Of a DNA stretch of 64,000 bases, positions 29,517 through 41,569 are shown one piece after another. Where the stretch lies: the NCBI RefSeq assembly GCF_030580655.1, contig NZ_JAUQTB010000005.1:1-64000 (forward strand). The letters run 5' to 3'. The stretch's first letter is position 1, and each line of letters starts with the position of its first letter. Under the pieces are notes generated by a model that worked only from the letters and a program-made list of their open reading frames with translations, was not told the DNA's origin and did not search any database. This DNA is from Paenibacillus lacisoli. Lineage in GTDB: Bacteria > Bacillota > Bacilli > Paenibacillales > Paenibacillaceae. The position numbers and the translations under genes are program-made.

Positions 29517-30425
29517 TTAGATCAATTTAAGTGACTGATAGAGCTCCTGCATATCAGCAGGCCACGGATCTTCCACCGTGATAGCTTCTCCGGTCAGGGG
29601 ATGGCGGAAGATTAATAATTCCCCGTGCAGAGCCTGGCGTGCGATGGCCATCGCAGGACCGCCGTACAATACATCACCCAGCAGCGGATGTCCGGCATGG
29701 CTCAGATGCACCCGGATCTGGTGGGTGCGTCCTGTCTCCAGCTTCAGATGGACGAGACTGGCTCCATGCAGGACCTCGCCCAGAGAAACCCGGGTAACCG
29801 CATGCTGCCCCGAAGGCGACACACGTCTGCGCTGATTGTGATGCCGATCCTTCCCGATCGGCTCATCAATCACGGTTAAACCTGGCGATACCGTCCCTTC
29901 CACCAGGGCCGCATATTCGCGGCCGATCGTTTTGGCGCGCATCTGTTCATCCAGAATTGCCTGTGCAAAATCATTTTTGGCATACAGGACAGGTCCTGTC
30001 GTATCGGAATCCAGACGATGAACATGCCTTACCGGCACCTCGAGTCCATTCATCTGGTAATAAGAAGCTACAGCATGGTCCAAGGTGACGCCGCCGTCTT
30101 CACGTGAGCCATCCGGATGGACCTTCATCCCGGCCGGTTTATGGACCACCAGACAGAAGTCGTCCTCATACAGGACTTCAAGTTCGAACCAGCGGGGTTC
30201 GATACCCAGCGGGGCTTCCTTGAACAGAGACAGGCGCAGGCGGTCACCCGCAACCTGAATCCCTTTCTCATGCCTGAGTTTTCGCAGCAGCTTGTCAGGC
30301 ATCCCCAGAACGTTCTGCATCCAGACCAGAGCCGCCTCTTCTTTATTATCGCTGCCTGTTAATGCTTTGCCTGGGGTAACCTCCAGCCACTCACCGCGCC
30401 TTTTCCAGCTTCCCTGCCAGCTCAT
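29517..30425 (-). CDS. RluA-family RNA pseudouridine synthase
   Basis: A 302-residue RluA/RluD-type enzyme isomerising uridine in rRNA or tRNA. The catalytic aspartate lies in HRLDSDTTG, with the usual [23 protein letters not shown] and [11 protein letters not shown] motifs; an N-terminal S4-like region (about 45-70) is present. Target site unknown. Its ATG overlaps the hemL stop by four bases, so it is the last gene of the heme operon. Confidence 0.9.
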   Translation of the reverse strand: MSWQGSWKRRGEWLEVTPGKALTGSDNKEEAALVWMQNVLGMPDKLLRKLRHEKGIQVAGDRLRLSLFKEAPLGIEPRWFELEVLYEDDFCLVVHKPAGMKVHPDGSREDGGVTLDHAVASYYQMNGLEVPVRHVHRLDSDTTGPVLYAKNDFAQAILDEQMRAKTIGREYAALVEGTVSPGLTVIDEPIGKDRHHNQRRRVSPSGQHAVTRVSLGEVLHGASLVHLKLETGRTHQIRVHLSHAGHPLLGDVLYGGPAMAIARQALHGELLIFRHPLTGEAITVEDPWPADMQELYQSLKLI

Positions 30426-31726
30426 AGTGATTTCAGCGCGTTATAATTCGCTTCGACGGTCGCATCGATGTCTTCAACTGTATGAACGCCTGATACGAAC
30501 ATACCTTCAAATTGAGAAGGAGCTACCGACACCCCTTCATTCACCATGGCTGCAAAATAGCGGCGGAAGTGGTCCAGGTTGCTGTTCTTTGCAATATCAT
30601 AGTTAATGACAGGCCCTTCCGTGAAGAAAGGACATACCATCGAACCGACACGGTTAATGCTCACCGGTACGCCAAGTTCCTTGGCATTCCGCTCGAATCC
30701 GGCCTGCAGTCTCGCACCGCGTTCTTCCAGCTGCTCGTACACCGCTGGTGTCAGCAGCTTGAGCGTCGTGTAGCCTGCCGCCATCGCCAGCGGATTACCG
30801 CTCAGCGTACCCGCCTGATAGATTGGCCCTGACGGTGCCATCTTCTCCATAATATCGCGCCGTCCGCCATAAGCACCGACCGGAAGACCACCGCCAATGA
30901 CTTTGCCGAGACACGTCAAATCCGGTGTTACGCCAAAACGGCCTTGGGCGGAATGAAGCCCTACACGAAAGCCTGTCATTACCTCGTCAAAAATCAGAAG
31001 GCTGCCGTATTGCTGTGTGATGCTGCGCAGACCTTCCAGGAAGCCCGGCTGAGGAGGGACTACACCCATATTGCCGGCAACCGGCTCCACGATGATCGCC
31101 GCGATTTCTTCCCCGAAATTGGTGAACGCCAGCTGAACCGATTCTAGATCGTTATAAGGAACGGTGATCGTGTTGGCAGCCACACCTTCAGGCACGCCCG
31201 GACTGTCCGGCAGGCCAAGGGTCGCTACACCGGACCCCGCCTTGATCAACAGACTGTCAGCATGTCCGTGATAGGATCCTTCAAACTTCAGAATTTTGCT
31301 GCGGCTCGTATAGCCGCGCGCCAGGCGGATCGCACTCATCGTCGCTTCTGTGCCCGAGTTGACCATACGTACGATATCGATGGAGGGTACACGTTCACAG
31401 ACCAGCTTGGCCATCTCCGTCTCCAGCAGGGTAGGCGCACCAAAACTGGTCCCTTTTACCGCCGTCTCCTGCAGAGCCTGTACCACTTCCGGATGGGCAT
31501 GTCCCATAATCAGCGGTCCCCAGGAACCGACATAATCGATGAATGCATTGCCGTCAATATCATAAACTCTTGACCCTTCTCCGCGCTCCAGATAGATCGG
31601 TGTGATGCCGACCGATTTGAACGCACGCACCGGACTGTTCACCCCGCCGGGAATATACTGTTTCGCCTCTTCAAATGCTGCTGCCGAACGTTCATCGGAA
31701 CGCACCTTACGCTGCTGCTCGCTCAT
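30422..31726 (-). CDS. hemL: Glutamate-1-semialdehyde 2,1-aminomutase
   Basis: A PLP enzyme of 434 residues making 5-aminolevulinate in the C5 tetrapyrrole pathway. The PLP lysine lies in [17 protein letters not shown]; the N-terminal [11 protein letters not shown] motif is typical. The chosen ATG (MSEQQRKV) has AGGAG eight bases upstream; a TTG three codons earlier is too close to it. Follows hemB. Confidence 0.96.
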   Translation of the reverse strand: MSEQQRKVRSDERSAAAFEEAKQYIPGGVNSPVRAFKSVGITPIYLERGEGSRVYDIDGNAFIDYVGSWGPLIMGHAHPEVVQALQETAVKGTSFGAPTLLETEMAKLVCERVPSIDIVRMVNSGTEATMSAIRLARGYTSRSKILKFEGSYHGHADSLLIKAGSGVATLGLPDSPGVPEGVAANTITVPYNDLESVQLAFTNFGEEIAAIIVEPVAGNMGVVPPQPGFLEGLRSITQQYGSLLIFDEVMTGFRVGLHSAQGRFGVTPDLTCLGKVIGGGLPVGAYGGRRDIMEKMAPSGPIYQAGTLSGNPLAMAAGYTTLKLLTPAVYEQLEERGARLQAGFERNAKELGVPVSINRVGSMVCPFFTEGPVINYDIAKNSNLDHFRRYFAAMVNEGVSVAPSQFEGMFVSGVHTVEDIDATVEANYNALKSL

Positions 31727-31757
31727 ATCCAACACTCCTGTGACGTATAGTTTAGGT

Positions 31758-32759
31758 TTACTTCTCTGCCAGCCAGCGTGCGGCGTCCTTGGCGGAATAA
31801 GTAATGATGATATCTGCGCCTGCGCGCTTCATGCTCAGCAGGATCTCAAGCGTTATCGCCTTTTCGTCAACCCAGCCATTCTGCGCGGCTGCCTTAACCA
31901 TCGCATATTCACCGCTGACATTATACGCGACCAGCGGAAGATCAAAGCGGTCCTTCACCTGACGCATGATATCCAGATAGGATAAAGCAGGCTTTACCAT
32001 CAGCATATCTGCCCCCTCTGCGACATCGCTCTCGGATTCCCGGATCGCCTCCCGGCTGTTGGCAGGGTCCATCTGGTAGGACTTCCGGTCTCCGAACTGC
32101 GGGGCGGAATCGGCTGCATCCCGGAAGGGTCCGTAGAAAGCCGAAGAATATTTGACGGAATAAGACATGATCGGGATATGCTGAAATCCGTTCTCGTCCA
32201 GACCGGCACGAATGGCCTGCACGAAGCCGTCCATCATATTGGATGGGGCAATAATGTCAGCACCCGCTTTAGCCTGGGATACCGCAGTTTTGACATGCAG
32301 TTCCAGAGACTCATCGTTCAGCACATCGCCGCACACTTGTCCGTCCAGTTCATAAGTGTGCACCATACCGCAGTGGCCGTGATCCGTATATTCACACAGA
32401 CAGGTATCGGCCACGACCAGCAGATGAGGGTACAACTTTTTAATTAACCGTGTAGCCTCCTGTACAATCCCGTTCTCTATGAACGCAGACGTTCCCACAC
32501 TATCCTTCGTCTCCGGAATCCCGAACAGCAGAACGGCAGGAATACCCAGATCTACGATCTCCTTCAGTTCCTCTTCAAGCATATCCAGAGAAAAACGGTA
32601 TACGCCCGGCATGGAAGAGATCTCACTCTTTACACCCGTACCAAACGTAACATAAATAGGCTGTATAAAATCATCTGCGGTCAGCACGGTCTCACGAACC
32701 ATGCCGCGGATTGCAGCGGATTGACGCAAACGGCGGTGACGTACAAAAGGTAAACTCAT
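31758..32759 (-). CDS. hemB: Delta-aminolevulinic acid dehydratase (porphobilinogen synthase)
   Basis: A 333-residue enzyme condensing two aminolevulinates to porphobilinogen. The cysteine-rich metal site [15 protein letters not shown] marks the zinc-dependent type. The two active lysines lie in [15 protein letters not shown] and near [17 protein letters not shown]. Two adjacent ATGs (32757-32759, 32760-32762) follow GGAGG; the frame continues into cobA/hemD but lacks another site. Confidence 0.95.
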   Translation of the reverse strand: MSLPFVRHRRLRQSAAIRGMVRETVLTADDFIQPIYVTFGTGVKSEISSMPGVYRFSLDMLEEELKEIVDLGIPAVLLFGIPETKDSVGTSAFIENGIVQEATRLIKKLYPHLLVVADTCLCEYTDHGHCGMVHTYELDGQVCGDVLNDESLELHVKTAVSQAKAGADIIAPSNMMDGFVQAIRAGLDENGFQHIPIMSYSVKYSSAFYGPFRDAADSAPQFGDRKSYQMDPANSREAIRESESDVAEGADMLMVKPALSYLDIMRQVKDRFDLPLVAYNVSGEYAMVKAAAQNGWVDEKAITLEILLSMKRAGADIIITYSAKDAARWLAEK

Positions 32760-32787
32760 CATGTATTCCTCCAACTCCAGATTAGGG

Positions 32788-34341
32788 TTAGTTCCCCTGC
32801 ACAATAGGATGTGCATTCCATTCGCACAGGCCTTCAACCAGACTGTCCATCGTCGCCTCTTTGGCGAGAATCTCTACCTTCAGTCCGGCTTCCTCTGCCG
32901 TGCGGGCTGTCAACGGCCCGATGCAGGCTATCGTGACTCCTTCCAACAGCTCTACCGGCTCTTGCACACCCATACGTCTAACAATTTCCATAAAATTACT
33001 CACGGTCGATGAGCTGGTAAACGTGATGGCATGAACAGCCCTCTCTTCCAGGAGCTTCAGCAGCTCATCATCGTCCTCCCCGGCAAGTATCGTCTCGTAG
33101 ACATCAGCCTCCGTAACCTCCAGCCCCATCTCCCGCAGCTGCTGCGGCAGCCAGGCGCGTGCGAGATCGCCGCGCGGCAGCAGCACCTGCTGGCCAGGCA
33201 GCAGACGGCTGCCGAAATCAGCCAGCAGACTCTCTGCCTGGAACGGGCCATGTACCTGTTCTGCCGCAATACCGCGGCTGCGGAGCGCGGCACAGGTGGA
33301 CGGCCCTACCGCAGCGATCCGTGCTTTATAGAGGGAGCGTATATCTTTGCCCCGATCCTCAAGATGTCTGAAGAAGTAATCGACGCCGTTCACACTCGTA
33401 AAGAAAACCCAGTCATACCGGTCAAGCTGTTCAAACGTTGTGTCCAGCTGTGCCCGTGTGTCTGGATTACGCGGCATTACGGTCTCGATAACCGGATACT
33501 CATAAGGTTCACCGCCCAGCTCCTCAATCTGATGTACCAGGCTGCTGGCCTGGGAGCGGGAGCGGGTTACAAGAATCCGCTTGCCGAACAGCGGCAGGGC
33601 TTCGGCCCATTGAAGCTTCTCCCGAAGACGGACTACCTCGCCAACAATGATAATAGCAGGAGCCTCAAACCCAGCCTGCTTTACTTTGTCTTCTATATCT
33701 TCAAGCGTTCCGGTCAGCGTCTCCTGCTCAGCCCGTGTGCCCCAACGAATCAGGGCCACCGGTGTACTGGCAGGACGCCCGTGCTTGATCAGCTGTTCAC
33801 TGATATAGCCAATTTTCGCCACACCCATCAGGAATACCAGTGTTCCTGTAGCATTCGTCACCTTATCCCAATGGATGCTGCGGTCCAGCTTATCCGGGCT
33901 CTCATGCCCTGTAATAATAGACAATGAAGAAGCATAATCCCGGTGGGTGACCGGAATTCCCGCATAAGCGGGTACACTGATGGCTGATGTGATGCCCGGT
34001 ACCCATTCATAAGGAATTCCGTGATCACGCAGCAGCTGCGCTTCCTCGCCGACCCGGCCGAATATCGTCGGATCTCCGCCTTTAAGGCGTACGACCATTT
34101 TGCCCTGTAGGGCCAAATCCACCAGAAGCTGGTTGATTTCCTCCTGCTTCATCGTATGCCTGTCCGGCAGCTTGCCGACATAAATTTTCTCCGCACCCTG
34201 CTTCATCAGCTTCAGCAGCCGAGGGCTTGCCAGCCGGTCGTACACAACCACATCCGCCTTCTGAATGCATTCCCAGCCTTTGACTGTAATTAACCGTGCA
34301 TCTCCAGGACCTGCTCCCACCAAGTATACCTTCCCCGCCAT
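32788..34341 (-). CDS. cobA-hemD: Fused uroporphyrinogen-III C-methyltransferase / uroporphyrinogen-III synthase
   Basis: A 517-residue bifunctional protein. Residues 1-245 form a SAM-dependent methyltransferase ([48 protein letters not shown]). Residues about 250-510 form HemD ([43 protein letters not shown]). It closes uroporphyrinogen III and methylates it toward precorrin-2, so it sits at the heme/siroheme fork. Such fusions are known in paenibacilli and clostridia. Starts 4 bases after hemC. Confidence 0.94.
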   Translation of the reverse strand: MAGKVYLVGAGPGDARLITVKGWECIQKADVVVYDRLASPRLLKLMKQGAEKIYVGKLPDRHTMKQEEINQLLVDLALQGKMVVRLKGGDPTIFGRVGEEAQLLRDHGIPYEWVPGITSAISVPAYAGIPVTHRDYASSLSIITGHESPDKLDRSIHWDKVTNATGTLVFLMGVAKIGYISEQLIKHGRPASTPVALIRWGTRAEQETLTGTLEDIEDKVKQAGFEAPAIIIVGEVVRLREKLQWAEALPLFGKRILVTRSRSQASSLVHQIEELGGEPYEYPVIETVMPRNPDTRAQLDTTFEQLDRYDWVFFTSVNGVDYFFRHLEDRGKDIRSLYKARIAAVGPSTCAALRSRGIAAEQVHGPFQAESLLADFGSRLLPGQQVLLPRGDLARAWLPQQLREMGLEVTEADVYETILAGEDDDELLKLLEERAVHAITFTSSSTVSNFMEIVRRMGVQEPVELLEGVTIACIGPLTARTAEEAGLKVEILAKEATMDSLVEGLCEWNAHPIVQGN

Positions 34342-34345
34342 GCCG

Positions 34346-35302
34346 TCATCCCCTAACTTGTGCCAGAATCTGTTCTGCTCCCTTGGCGATCAGCCGCTCG
34401 GCAACTGCGCTTCCCAGCGCAATAGGATCTGTTCCTGTCAGCGTCTCTTTCAGGATCAGTCCACCCTCCGGCTCTCCCACCATACCCGTTAATTGTATAA
34501 TGTTTTCACCGGAAGGGAAATGACTGTCTTCACCCTGCGCCCATACAGCGAATGCACCGATCGGTACCTGACAGCCGCCGTTCAGAACGCTGAGGAAGCG
34601 GCGTTCTGCTGCCACCGTCAGCTCGGTAGCACGGTCATTGTAGAGTCGAAGCAGTGCAAGCAGCTCTTCATCATCTGCACGGCATTCAATACCAAGCGCA
34701 CCCTGCCCTACTGCCGGCAGACTGATATCTGCGGGCAGGTAAGAGGTTATCCGATCCTGCCATCCCATACGGTGCAGACCGGCCGCTGCCAAAATAATAG
34801 CTTCGAAGCCCTCGGTTTCCAGCTTGCGCAGCCGGGAATCAATATTGCCGCGAACCGGCTCCAGCACCAGATCCGGACGGTAAGCGCGCAGCTGGCTGGC
34901 ACGGCGCAGACTGCTCGTCCCTACCTTGGCGCCCTGCGGCAGCTCATCAAGCGATGCGCCATTCCGGGAAATGAGGCAGTCCCGAGCATCTACCCGGCGT
35001 GGAACTGCACCATTGATCAGTCCTTCCGGAAGTTCAGACGGCATGTCCTTCATACTATGTACCGCCATATCAATCTCCGAAGACAGCAGCGCCTGCTCGA
35101 TTTCTTTAACGAAAAGGCCTTTACCGCCTACCTTCGACAGCGTAACATCGAGAATCCGGTCACCTTTTGTTACGATTTTACGCACTTCAAAATCAAACTG
35201 AAATCCCTCACGGGCACTGATTGTCTTTAAATCATCAATGACATGTCCTGTCTGTGTCAGTGCCAGTGCACTTTGTCTGCTTCCTACCACGATCGTCCGC
35301 AT
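34346..35302 (-). CDS. hemC: Porphobilinogen deaminase (hydroxymethylbilane synthase)
   Basis: A 318-residue enzyme joining four porphobilinogens. It has the [11 protein letters not shown] start, the [13 protein letters not shown] segment and the dipyrromethane-binding cysteine in [25 protein letters not shown] precedes the ATG at 35300-35302; the frame is open 31 codons upstream inside sirC, but without a site. It begins directly after the sirC stop. Confidence 0.96.
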   Translation of the reverse strand: MRTIVVGSRQSALALTQTGHVIDDLKTISAREGFQFDFEVRKIVTKGDRILDVTLSKVGGKGLFVKEIEQALLSSEIDMAVHSMKDMPSELPEGLINGAVPRRVDARDCLISRNGASLDELPQGAKVGTSSLRRASQLRAYRPDLVLEPVRGNIDSRLRKLETEGFEAIILAAAGLHRMGWQDRITSYLPADISLPAVGQGALGIECRADDEELLALLRLYNDRATELTVAAERRFLSVLNGGCQVPIGAFAVWAQGEDSHFPSGENIIQLTGMVGEPEGGLILKETLTGTDPIALGSAVAERLIAKGAEQILAQVRG

Positions 35303-35303
35303 A

Positions 35304-35948
35304 TTATTCCTCCTGATTTTGGGCAATCCATGCCTCAATCTGCTGCCGTGACCAGCTCTCCTGAGTGAGCATATAACGTTCGAAAAACGCCTCACCGGCC
35401 ATTTGCTTCAACAATCTGCTTCTCGCTTCCGGAGAACTTACTTTCTCCCGGATCACAAGCCGCATTTGGTACAACAAGTCCATATAAGCTTCATATTCCG
35501 GCCCGAACAGCTCTTCCAGGCAGGTAGTAATCCGCTTGGAGACCGCTGGCCCTGCACCAGAGGTGGAGACCGCCAGCGTGAGCCGCCCCCTGCGCACAAC
35601 CGAAGGCGTCATGAAGCTGCCGTACTGCCCGTCATGTGCCACATTGACCAAAATTCCCGCTTTCCCCGCCTCGGATGCGACCCGTTCATTCAAGTCCCGC
35701 TGATCGGTTGCCGCATATACAAGAAAGGCGCCCTGCAGATCCCCGGTCATATAATCCCGGTTCACCCAGCGCAGCCGCCCTTCGTCTGCCCATGCACGTA
35801 TATCATCCGAGGCCGACGGGCTTACCACCGTAATCTTGGCCTCTGCGGCAAGCAGCCCGTGCACTTTGCGTTCAGCGACGCGGCCGCCGCCAACGATCAC
35901 AACCCTTCGTCCTTCACATCGAATCATGAGCGGCAGCAGTTCAGCCAT
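35304..35948 (-). CDS. sirC: Precorrin-2 dehydrogenase (siroheme synthesis)
   Basis: A 214-residue NAD-dependent enzyme oxidising precorrin-2 to sirohydrochlorin. The NAD site is [14 protein letters not shown], and the [13 protein letters not shown] motif is typical of the CysG N-terminal/YlnF family. Whether it also chelates iron cannot be told from sequence. Its place between hemX and hemC, with the CobA-HemD fusion downstream, makes the operon supply siroheme as well as heme. Confidence 0.9.
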   Translation of the reverse strand: MAELLPLMIRCEGRRVVIVGGGRVAERKVHGLLAAEAKITVVSPSASDDIRAWADEGRLRWVNRDYMTGDLQGAFLVYAATDQRDLNERVASEAGKAGILVNVAHDGQYGSFMTPSVVRRGRLTLAVSTSGAGPAVSKRITTCLEELFGPEYEAYMDLLYQMRLVIREKVSSPEARSRLLKQMAGEAFFERYMLTQESWSRQQIEAWIAQNQEE

Positions 35949-35952
35949 ATAA

Positions 35953-36783
35953 TTACCCCCATGCCCAGTGATGAAAGGCAGACCACGTATTCACCACAAA
36001 GTTCAAAATAATAAAGGCGTACGCAATGAGTGTCCATTTGGCCATATTCAAGCCGGAACGGTTGCGGTACCTTTTGAACACCAGATAAAAGATATAAACG
36101 CCGAGGGCCGCCACCGTTGCCCATACCTTCAGATCAAGCAGCAGCGCCCACTTGTTCTCCGCGATGATGGACAGTACCGCTACAATGACAGATACGGCGA
36201 GCAGCGGCGTACCGATCAGCATCGCATGATAGGAATACTTGTCCATCAGCTCAAGACTGGGCAGACGACGAACGGTGTCATTCCACTTCTTGCGCTTGAG
36301 ACGCCTGTGAAGGAACAAATACATGACCGCAAACACAGCAGCAACCGTCAAGGCGGCAAAGCTTAGATTAGCAAGTGTAATATGCAGCACCAGCAATCCA
36401 TGCACCATATACCAGCCGCTTCCCAGCGGCGTATCGCCGGCCTGGAACCAGAACCTGTTCAATACTGCCACAGCGAAGCCGACAATACCCAGCAGCAGCA
36501 CAGCGAATTCCGAATTCCTGAACCGGCCCATCACCAGTGCGGTAAGCACCAGACTGAACGAGAACAGGAACAAGAAATCGTAAGCTGTAAAAATCGGCAG
36601 ATGCCCCTCAGTCCAGGTACGGAGCACCAGGTGGCAGAGCTGCAGCAGAATAACGACAACAAGAAGCCCTGTGCCCGTTCGCTTCGCACCCGCATTACGT
36701 CGAATGCAATCCGAGAAAACAAACAGAAGGCTCAGGGCATAAATATAAATCATCGTATCATATATAAAACTGTTCGCCGGCAA
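35953..36783 (-). CDS. hemX: HemX/CcsA-like membrane protein
   Basis: A 276-residue protein with about eight membrane helices of the cytochrome c assembly family (WYMVHGLLVLHITLANLSFA, ending FVVNTWSAFHHW with conserved Trp/His). In B. subtilis HemX lowers the steady-state level of HemA. It lies 12 bases after hemA. Confidence 0.9.
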   Translation of the reverse strand: MPANSFIYDTMIYIYALSLLFVFSDCIRRNAGAKRTGTGLLVVVILLQLCHLVLRTWTEGHLPIFTAYDFLFLFSFSLVLTALVMGRFRNSEFAVLLLGIVGFAVAVLNRFWFQAGDTPLGSGWYMVHGLLVLHITLANLSFAALTVAAVFAVMYLFLHRRLKRKKWNDTVRRLPSLELMDKYSYHAMLIGTPLLAVSVIVAVLSIIAENKWALLLDLKVWATVAALGVYIFYLVFKRYRNRSGLNMAKWTLIAYAFIILNFVVNTWSAFHHWAWG

Positions 36784-36795
36784 GAGATCACCGCC

Positions 36796-38193
36796 TTACA
36801 GATTGGCCGGCGCAAATGCGGCCGGTAAGGCACCGCGGGTATTGCCCGACCCCTTCTGTGTGCGGTCAACCTGTTTATGAGTCGCTGAAGCATGGCTTTG
36901 CTCCACTTTCTCGGCTGCATCTTCCAGCCGGTCCTCCAGGGCAAAGATATGAGTGAACATCTCTAATGCCTCAGCCCCCTGCTTCTCAACCGCCATTTCC
37001 TTGATGCGGTTAATCGGGTCGGAAGACATTTGGTTCACGATACTCTTCGTCAGACGGCTGATCACCTTGCGCTGATGCTCATCCAGCTCCGGAAGTTTGT
37101 TGAACAGACTCTCCAGGGTCTCCTGGTGAATCGCGGCTCCCTTCTCCTGCAGAGCGCGAATGACCGGTCGCACCCCCAATGTCTTCAGCCATTGATAGAA
37201 AGCTTCCGTCTCGTTCTCGATCATAACCTCGATCTTGGCTGCCTCGGTACGGCGCATTTCGAGATTGCTCTCCACGATGCCTTCCAGGTCGTCAATATCA
37301 TACAGGAATACGTTCGACAGCTGACCAATGGCCGGATCAATGTCACGCGGCACCGCGATATCAATCATGAACAGCGGCCGGGCCTGACGGCGCTTCATGC
37401 CCTCGCGCACGGTGTCTGCATCCAAAACATACCCTTCGGCGCCGGTCGAGCTGATGACGATATCCACATCGGACAGACGGGCCATACCTTCTTCAATCGT
37501 GCAAGGCGTCCCATGAAACTTGGATGCAAGCTCCTGGGCGCGGGCCAGCGTACGGTTGGCAACGACAACTTCCGCCGCACCGCCGGCATAGAGATGCTTC
37601 ACCGTCAGCTCGGACATTTTGCCAGCCCCGAGAATCAGAACCTTTTTATCTGTAAACATGCCAAAAATCCGCTTGCCCAGTTCAACCGCCGCATAGCTGA
37701 CTGATACTGCACTTTCGCCGATCGTTGTTTCAGAATGAGCACGCTTGCCCAGCGTTACTGCCTGCTTAAAAAGCATATTAAACCAGGTTCCTGTGCTGCG
37801 CTTGGCTTGGGCTGTCAGGAAAGCATGTTTAACCTGTCCCAGAATTTGCGTCTCGCCGATGACCATCGAATCGAGCCCGCACGTTACACGCATCAGGTGA
37901 TTAATAGCCTGTTCGTCTTCATAAATGTAAAGGTGCTGTGTAAACTGTTCACGCGGCACCTGAAACCACTGTTCCATAAAACTCCGGATAAAATAACCGC
38001 ACATATGCAAGCGGTCCACAACTACATATAATTCTGTACGGTTGCATGTCGCTACAATAACGCCTTCCAATACACCCTTGGTCTGCTGAAGCTGTTCCAG
38101 CGCTTCCGGCAAATCCTTTTCCGCGAATGTAAAACGTTCCCTGACTTCCACAGGCGCCGTGCGATAGTTCAACCCAACTACGACGATGTGCAT
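36796..38193 (-). CDS. hemA: Glutamyl-tRNA reductase
   Basis: A 465-residue NADPH enzyme reducing Glu-tRNA to glutamate-1-semialdehyde, the committed step of the C5 pathway. The catalytic Cys50 lies in IVATCNRTELY; GLDSMVIGETQILGQVK and the NADPH motif LGAGKMSELTVKHL follow. The C-terminal dimerisation helix is followed by a short polar tail. First gene of the hem operon. Confidence 0.97.
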   Translation of the reverse strand: MHIVVVGLNYRTAPVEVRERFTFAEKDLPEALEQLQQTKGVLEGVIVATCNRTELYVVVDRLHMCGYFIRSFMEQWFQVPREQFTQHLYIYEDEQAINHLMRVTCGLDSMVIGETQILGQVKHAFLTAQAKRSTGTWFNMLFKQAVTLGKRAHSETTIGESAVSVSYAAVELGKRIFGMFTDKKVLILGAGKMSELTVKHLYAGGAAEVVVANRTLARAQELASKFHGTPCTIEEGMARLSDVDIVISSTGAEGYVLDADTVREGMKRRQARPLFMIDIAVPRDIDPAIGQLSNVFLYDIDDLEGIVESNLEMRRTEAAKIEVMIENETEAFYQWLKTLGVRPVIRALQEKGAAIHQETLESLFNKLPELDEHQRKVISRLTKSIVNQMSSDPINRIKEMAVEKQGAEALEMFTHIFALEDRLEDAAEKVEQSHASATHKQVDRTQKGSGNTRGALPAAFAPANL

Positions 38194-38459
38194 TGCAAGT
38201 TCACCTGCCTAATCTATTTCAATACGTATGGATTTCATTTGGTAATAAGCTTTGTCCTCTAACCTTTGTTAAGTATATCACATCTATCCGGCCGTCCCGG
38301 CCGTTTTTATGAAATGTTTATGAAATCCTCATTCTGCATTTTTTTGTCAATGGTTTGGCTGCACCTCTTATCCCACAATACATATTTAGCTTTTTCATTT
38401 GATCCGCACTTTATTCCCAGCATATGAAATCCGTGTTTCGGTTGGTGCTCCTATTCCAA
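38194..38459 (-). other. Upstream region of hemA
   Basis: A gene-free stretch. A TATACT -10 candidate lies at 38272-38277 (minus strand) without a good -35. A GC-rich self-complementary patch GGCCG-TCC-CGGCC sits at 38290-38302. The remainder is AT-rich. I see no riboswitch that I can name. Confidence 0.45.
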
Positions 38460-38488
38460 ATAAAAAACGGCACCTGCACAGGTGCCGT
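38460..38488 (-). terminator. Terminator after engB
   Basis: ACGGCACCTG / CAGGTGCCGT 10-bp stem and six T on the minus strand, 11 bases past the engB stop. Confidence 0.95.
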
Positions 38489-38498
38489 CTCTTTGTCC

Positions 38499-39128
38499 TT
38501 ATTCTTCGCTTGTCGTTCCTTCGGCTGGCTCACTGCCTGTATTTAAGCCCGCGTAACCGGCAATGACTGCCCACAGCTCTTCACGGCCGATCCCTTCCTC
38601 GGAAGAGAACTGAATAAACGGATCACCAGGACGCAGTCCCAGATCTTCCTTGATCACCTTCGCATGCTTGGCCCGGCGTGAACGGGGAATCTTGTCCATT
38701 TTGGTTGTTACCACACAGACCGGAAGCCCGTGGTGCTTCAGCCAGTCGTACATCATAATATCGTCTTTGGTCGGCGGATGCCGCATGTCGATCATCTGCA
38801 TGACCAGCTTCAGCGGTTCGCGTTCCAGCAGATAATTCTCCATCATCTGTCCCCAGGCGGCGCGCTGGGTCTTGGACACCTTGGCATAACCGTAACCCGG
38901 AAAATCGACAAAATAAATGTCGTCATTGATAAGGTAGTAGTTCAACTGCTGGGTTTTGCCCGGTGTAGAGCTTGTACGAGCCAGGTTCTTGCGGTTGATC
39001 ATCCGGTTGATCAGGGATGACTTACCTACATTGGAACGGCCGCACAAGGCAATCTCAGGCAGCCCATCCTCCGGAAATTGGTTTGGACGGACCGCACTGA
39101 TAATAAAATCGGCTTTTGTTACTTTCAT
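38499..39128 (-). CDS. engB: Ribosome biogenesis GTP-binding protein EngB (YsxC/YihA)
   Basis: A 209-residue TrmE-Era-type GTPase for 50S assembly. G1 is [12 protein letters not shown]3 [10 protein letters not shown] and G4 TKMDK. It lies 18 bases after lon and upstream of the hem operon, as in B. subtilis (lonA-ysxC-hemA). Confidence 0.96.
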   Translation of the reverse strand: MKVTKADFIISAVRPNQFPEDGLPEIALCGRSNVGKSSLINRMINRKNLARTSSTPGKTQQLNYYLINDDIYFVDFPGYGYAKVSKTQRAAWGQMMENYLLEREPLKLVMQMIDMRHPPTKDDIMMYDWLKHHGLPVCVVTTKMDKIPRSRRAKHAKVIKEDLGLRPGDPFIQFSSEEGIGREELWAVIAGYAGLNTGSEPAEGTTSEE

Positions 39129-39146
39129 GTTCGGATTAATTCCTCT

Positions 39147-41483
39147 CTAATGCACACTTGCTTGCTGTACAAGGGCATGCTGCAATACTTGATCCATATG
39201 TGCTACAGGTACAAATTCCACTTCCTGCTTGATACTGTCCGGGATGTCCCGCAGATCGCGCTCGTTGTCCTTCGGGAGAAGAATCTTTTTATATCCCGCC
39301 CGGTGGGCAGCCAGCGATTTCTCTTTGAGTCCGCCGATGGGCAGCACCCGGCCCCGCAGCGTAATCTCGCCAGTCATGGCAATATCCTTTGACACATGGC
39401 GGTTGGTCAGAGCAGAGATAAGAGCCGTAGCGATCGTAATACCAGCTGACGGACCATCCTTCGGAATAGCGCCTTCAGGGATATGAATATGGATATCGTT
39501 CTTCTCGTAAAAATCAGAAGGAATACCCAGTTCGCCGGCCTTGGAACGGGTATAGCTGAAGGCAGCTTGTGCCGATTCCTTCATAACATCACCGAGCTTA
39601 CCGGTAAGGATCAGCTTGCCGGAACCAGGTACAACCGTAACCTCAATCGTCAGCGTCTCGCCGCCCACTTCGGTCCAGGCCAGCCCGGTTACCGTACCAA
39701 TCTGATCCTCCAGCTCCGCAACACCATATCTGAACTTCGGAATGCCCAGGTAGTCCTTAATGGCTTCGGGTGTAATGGTCAGCTCCTCCAGCTCACCAGA
39801 GACGATCGACTTGGCCGCCTTTCGGCACAGGGAAGCCATCTGCTGCTCGAGATTCCGCACGCCGGACTCCCGGGTATACTCCCGGATGACCTTCAACAGG
39901 GAATCTTCACCAAGCACCAGCTGATCCTCTGCAAGTCCATGCTCCCGCTTCTGCTTCGGCAGCAGATACTGCTTGGCGATCTGCAGCTTCTCCAGCTCGG
40001 TATAGCCTGGGATGTAAAGCGTCTCCATCCGGTCCATCAGCGGCCGCGGAATATTATGCGCGGCATTCGCCGTCGTCACGAACATGACGTTTGACAGATC
40101 AAAGGGCAGCTCTACGAAATGGTCGCTGAACGTATTATTCTGCTCGGGATCGAGCACTTCGAGCAGAGCAGAAGATGGGTCGCCGCGGAAATCCGACGCC
40201 ATCTTATCGATCTCATCCAGCAGGAACACCGGGTTCATCGTCCCTGCTGTCTTCATGCCCTGGATGATTCGGCCAGGCATCGCGCCCACATAAGTTCTGC
40301 GGTGGCCGCGGATCTCGGCTTCGTCGCGTACACCGCCGAGCGAGATACGAACGAACTCTCTGCCAAGCGACTTCGCAATGGAGCGGGCCAAGGAGGTCTT
40401 ACCCACCCCCGGCGGTCCTACCAGGCAAAGAATCGGGCCTTTGATCTTCTTGACGAGCTTCCGCACGGCCAGATATTCCAGCACGCGCTCCTTCGGCTTC
40501 TCGAGACCATAATGATCTTCATCCAGAATCTGTTCCGCCTTCTGGATATCGAGGTCATCAGCCGTGGTCTCGCTCCAGGGCAGGCTCAGCAGCCAGTCCA
40601 CATAGTTGCGGATTACGCCGCCTTCCGCAGAGCTGGCAGGCATTTTCTCCAGACGGTCGATCTCTTTCTCTACCCGTTCACGAACCTTCTCCGGCAGCTC
40701 CGCTTTCTCCATCTGGCTGCGAAGCTCTTCCACTTCACCGGCACGGCCTTCCTTCTCGCCGAGCTCCTTCTGGATCGCTTTCATCTGCTCACGCAGGTAG
40801 TATTCCTTCTGGGTTTTCTCCATCTGCTTTTTAACACGCTGATTGATCTTACGTTCGAGCTCCAGTACCTCGCGCTCGTTATTGAGAATATCGAGCAGCT
40901 TTTCCAGCCGGCTGCGCACATCGATCGTCTCCAGAATTTCCTGCTTATCCCTGATCTTCAGCGCCAGGTGGCTTGTGATCACGTCTGCCAGACGGCCGGG
41001 CTCTTCGATATCTGACACGGCTGCAAGCGTTTCCGGTGTTACCTTTTTCGACAGATTGATATAGTTCTCGAACTGGGACAGTACGGTCCGCATCAGGGCG
41101 TCTGTCTCGGGATGGGAATGTTCATCCTCCGGCAGTTCCTTTGCCATAACCTCGTAAAATTCTTCATGATCTGTATAATTTATAATTTCAGCCCGTTCCA
41201 GGCCTTCTACGAGCACTCGAATCGTTCCGTTCGGGAGCTTCAGCATCTGCCGAACCTTGGCTACCGTACCGATCCGGAATATATCCTCTTGTGTAGGTTC
41301 TTCAATATTTACTTCCGATTGAGAACACAGGAGAATCAAATTATCATCTACCATCGCTTTTTCCAAAGCCTTGACCGATTTCTCCCGGCCCACATCGAGA
41401 TGCAGTACCATACTCGGGTAGACGAGAAGTCCTCTCAAAGGCAGTAAAGGAAAACGACGACCTTTCGATTTGTTCGGTCCCAT
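39147..41483 (-). CDS. lon: ATP-dependent protease La (LonA)
   Basis: A 778-residue cytoplasmic AAA+ protease. It has the N-terminal LON substrate domain ([19 protein letters not shown]), a central coiled coil, the Walker [12 protein letters not shown], Walker B FLLDEIDK, and the Ser-Lys protease domain ([25 protein letters not shown]). The ATG at 41481-41483 has GGAGGT nine bases upstream; the frame is open 31 codons farther but runs into the promoter region. Confidence 0.96.
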   Translation of the reverse strand: MGPNKSKGRRFPLLPLRGLLVYPSMVLHLDVGREKSVKALEKAMVDDNLILLCSQSEVNIEEPTQEDIFRIGTVAKVRQMLKLPNGTIRVLVEGLERAEIINYTDHEEFYEVMAKELPEDEHSHPETDALMRTVLSQFENYINLSKKVTPETLAAVSDIEEPGRLADVITSHLALKIRDKQEILETIDVRSRLEKLLDILNNEREVLELERKINQRVKKQMEKTQKEYYLREQMKAIQKELGEKEGRAGEVEELRSQMEKAELPEKVRERVEKEIDRLEKMPASSAEGGVIRNYVDWLLSLPWSETTADDLDIQKAEQILDEDHYGLEKPKERVLEYLAVRKLVKKIKGPILCLVGPPGVGKTSLARSIAKSLGREFVRISLGGVRDEAEIRGHRRTYVGAMPGRIIQGMKTAGTMNPVFLLDEIDKMASDFRGDPSSALLEVLDPEQNNTFSDHFVELPFDLSNVMFVTTANAAHNIPRPLMDRMETLYIPGYTELEKLQIAKQYLLPKQKREHGLAEDQLVLGEDSLLKVIREYTRESGVRNLEQQMASLCRKAAKSIVSGELEELTITPEAIKDYLGIPKFRYGVAELEDQIGTVTGLAWTEVGGETLTIEVTVVPGSGKLILTGKLGDVMKESAQAAFSYTRSKAGELGIPSDFYEKNDIHIHIPEGAIPKDGPSAGITIATALISALTNRHVSKDIAMTGEITLRGRVLPIGGLKEKSLAAHRAGYKKILLPKDNERDLRDIPDSIKQEVEFVPVAHMDQVLQHALVQQASVH

Positions 41484-41526
41484 CGCTTTCGCACCTCCAA
41501 TGGCTCTCAGGTTGTAATCATTACAT

Positions 41527-41556
41527 ATTCTATCAAAAGATGCATTAAAAAACCAA
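41527..41556 (-). promoter_or_regulatory. Candidate sigma-A promoter of lon
   Basis: TTGGTT (41551-41556), 18 bases, TAGAAT (41527-41532) on the minus strand, 44 bases upstream of the lon ATG. A weak stem over the lonB stop (GGGTC / GACCC) followed by six T overlaps it and may partly end lonB transcripts. Confidence 0.45.
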
Positions 41557-41569
41557 TGAGGGTCAAGCG

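Noticed and set aside
38290-38302. GGCCG-TCC-CGGCC followed by TTTTT on the plus strand as a terminator
   Set aside because: No plus-strand gene lies upstream to be terminated; likely a chance GC-rich patch in the hemA upstream region.
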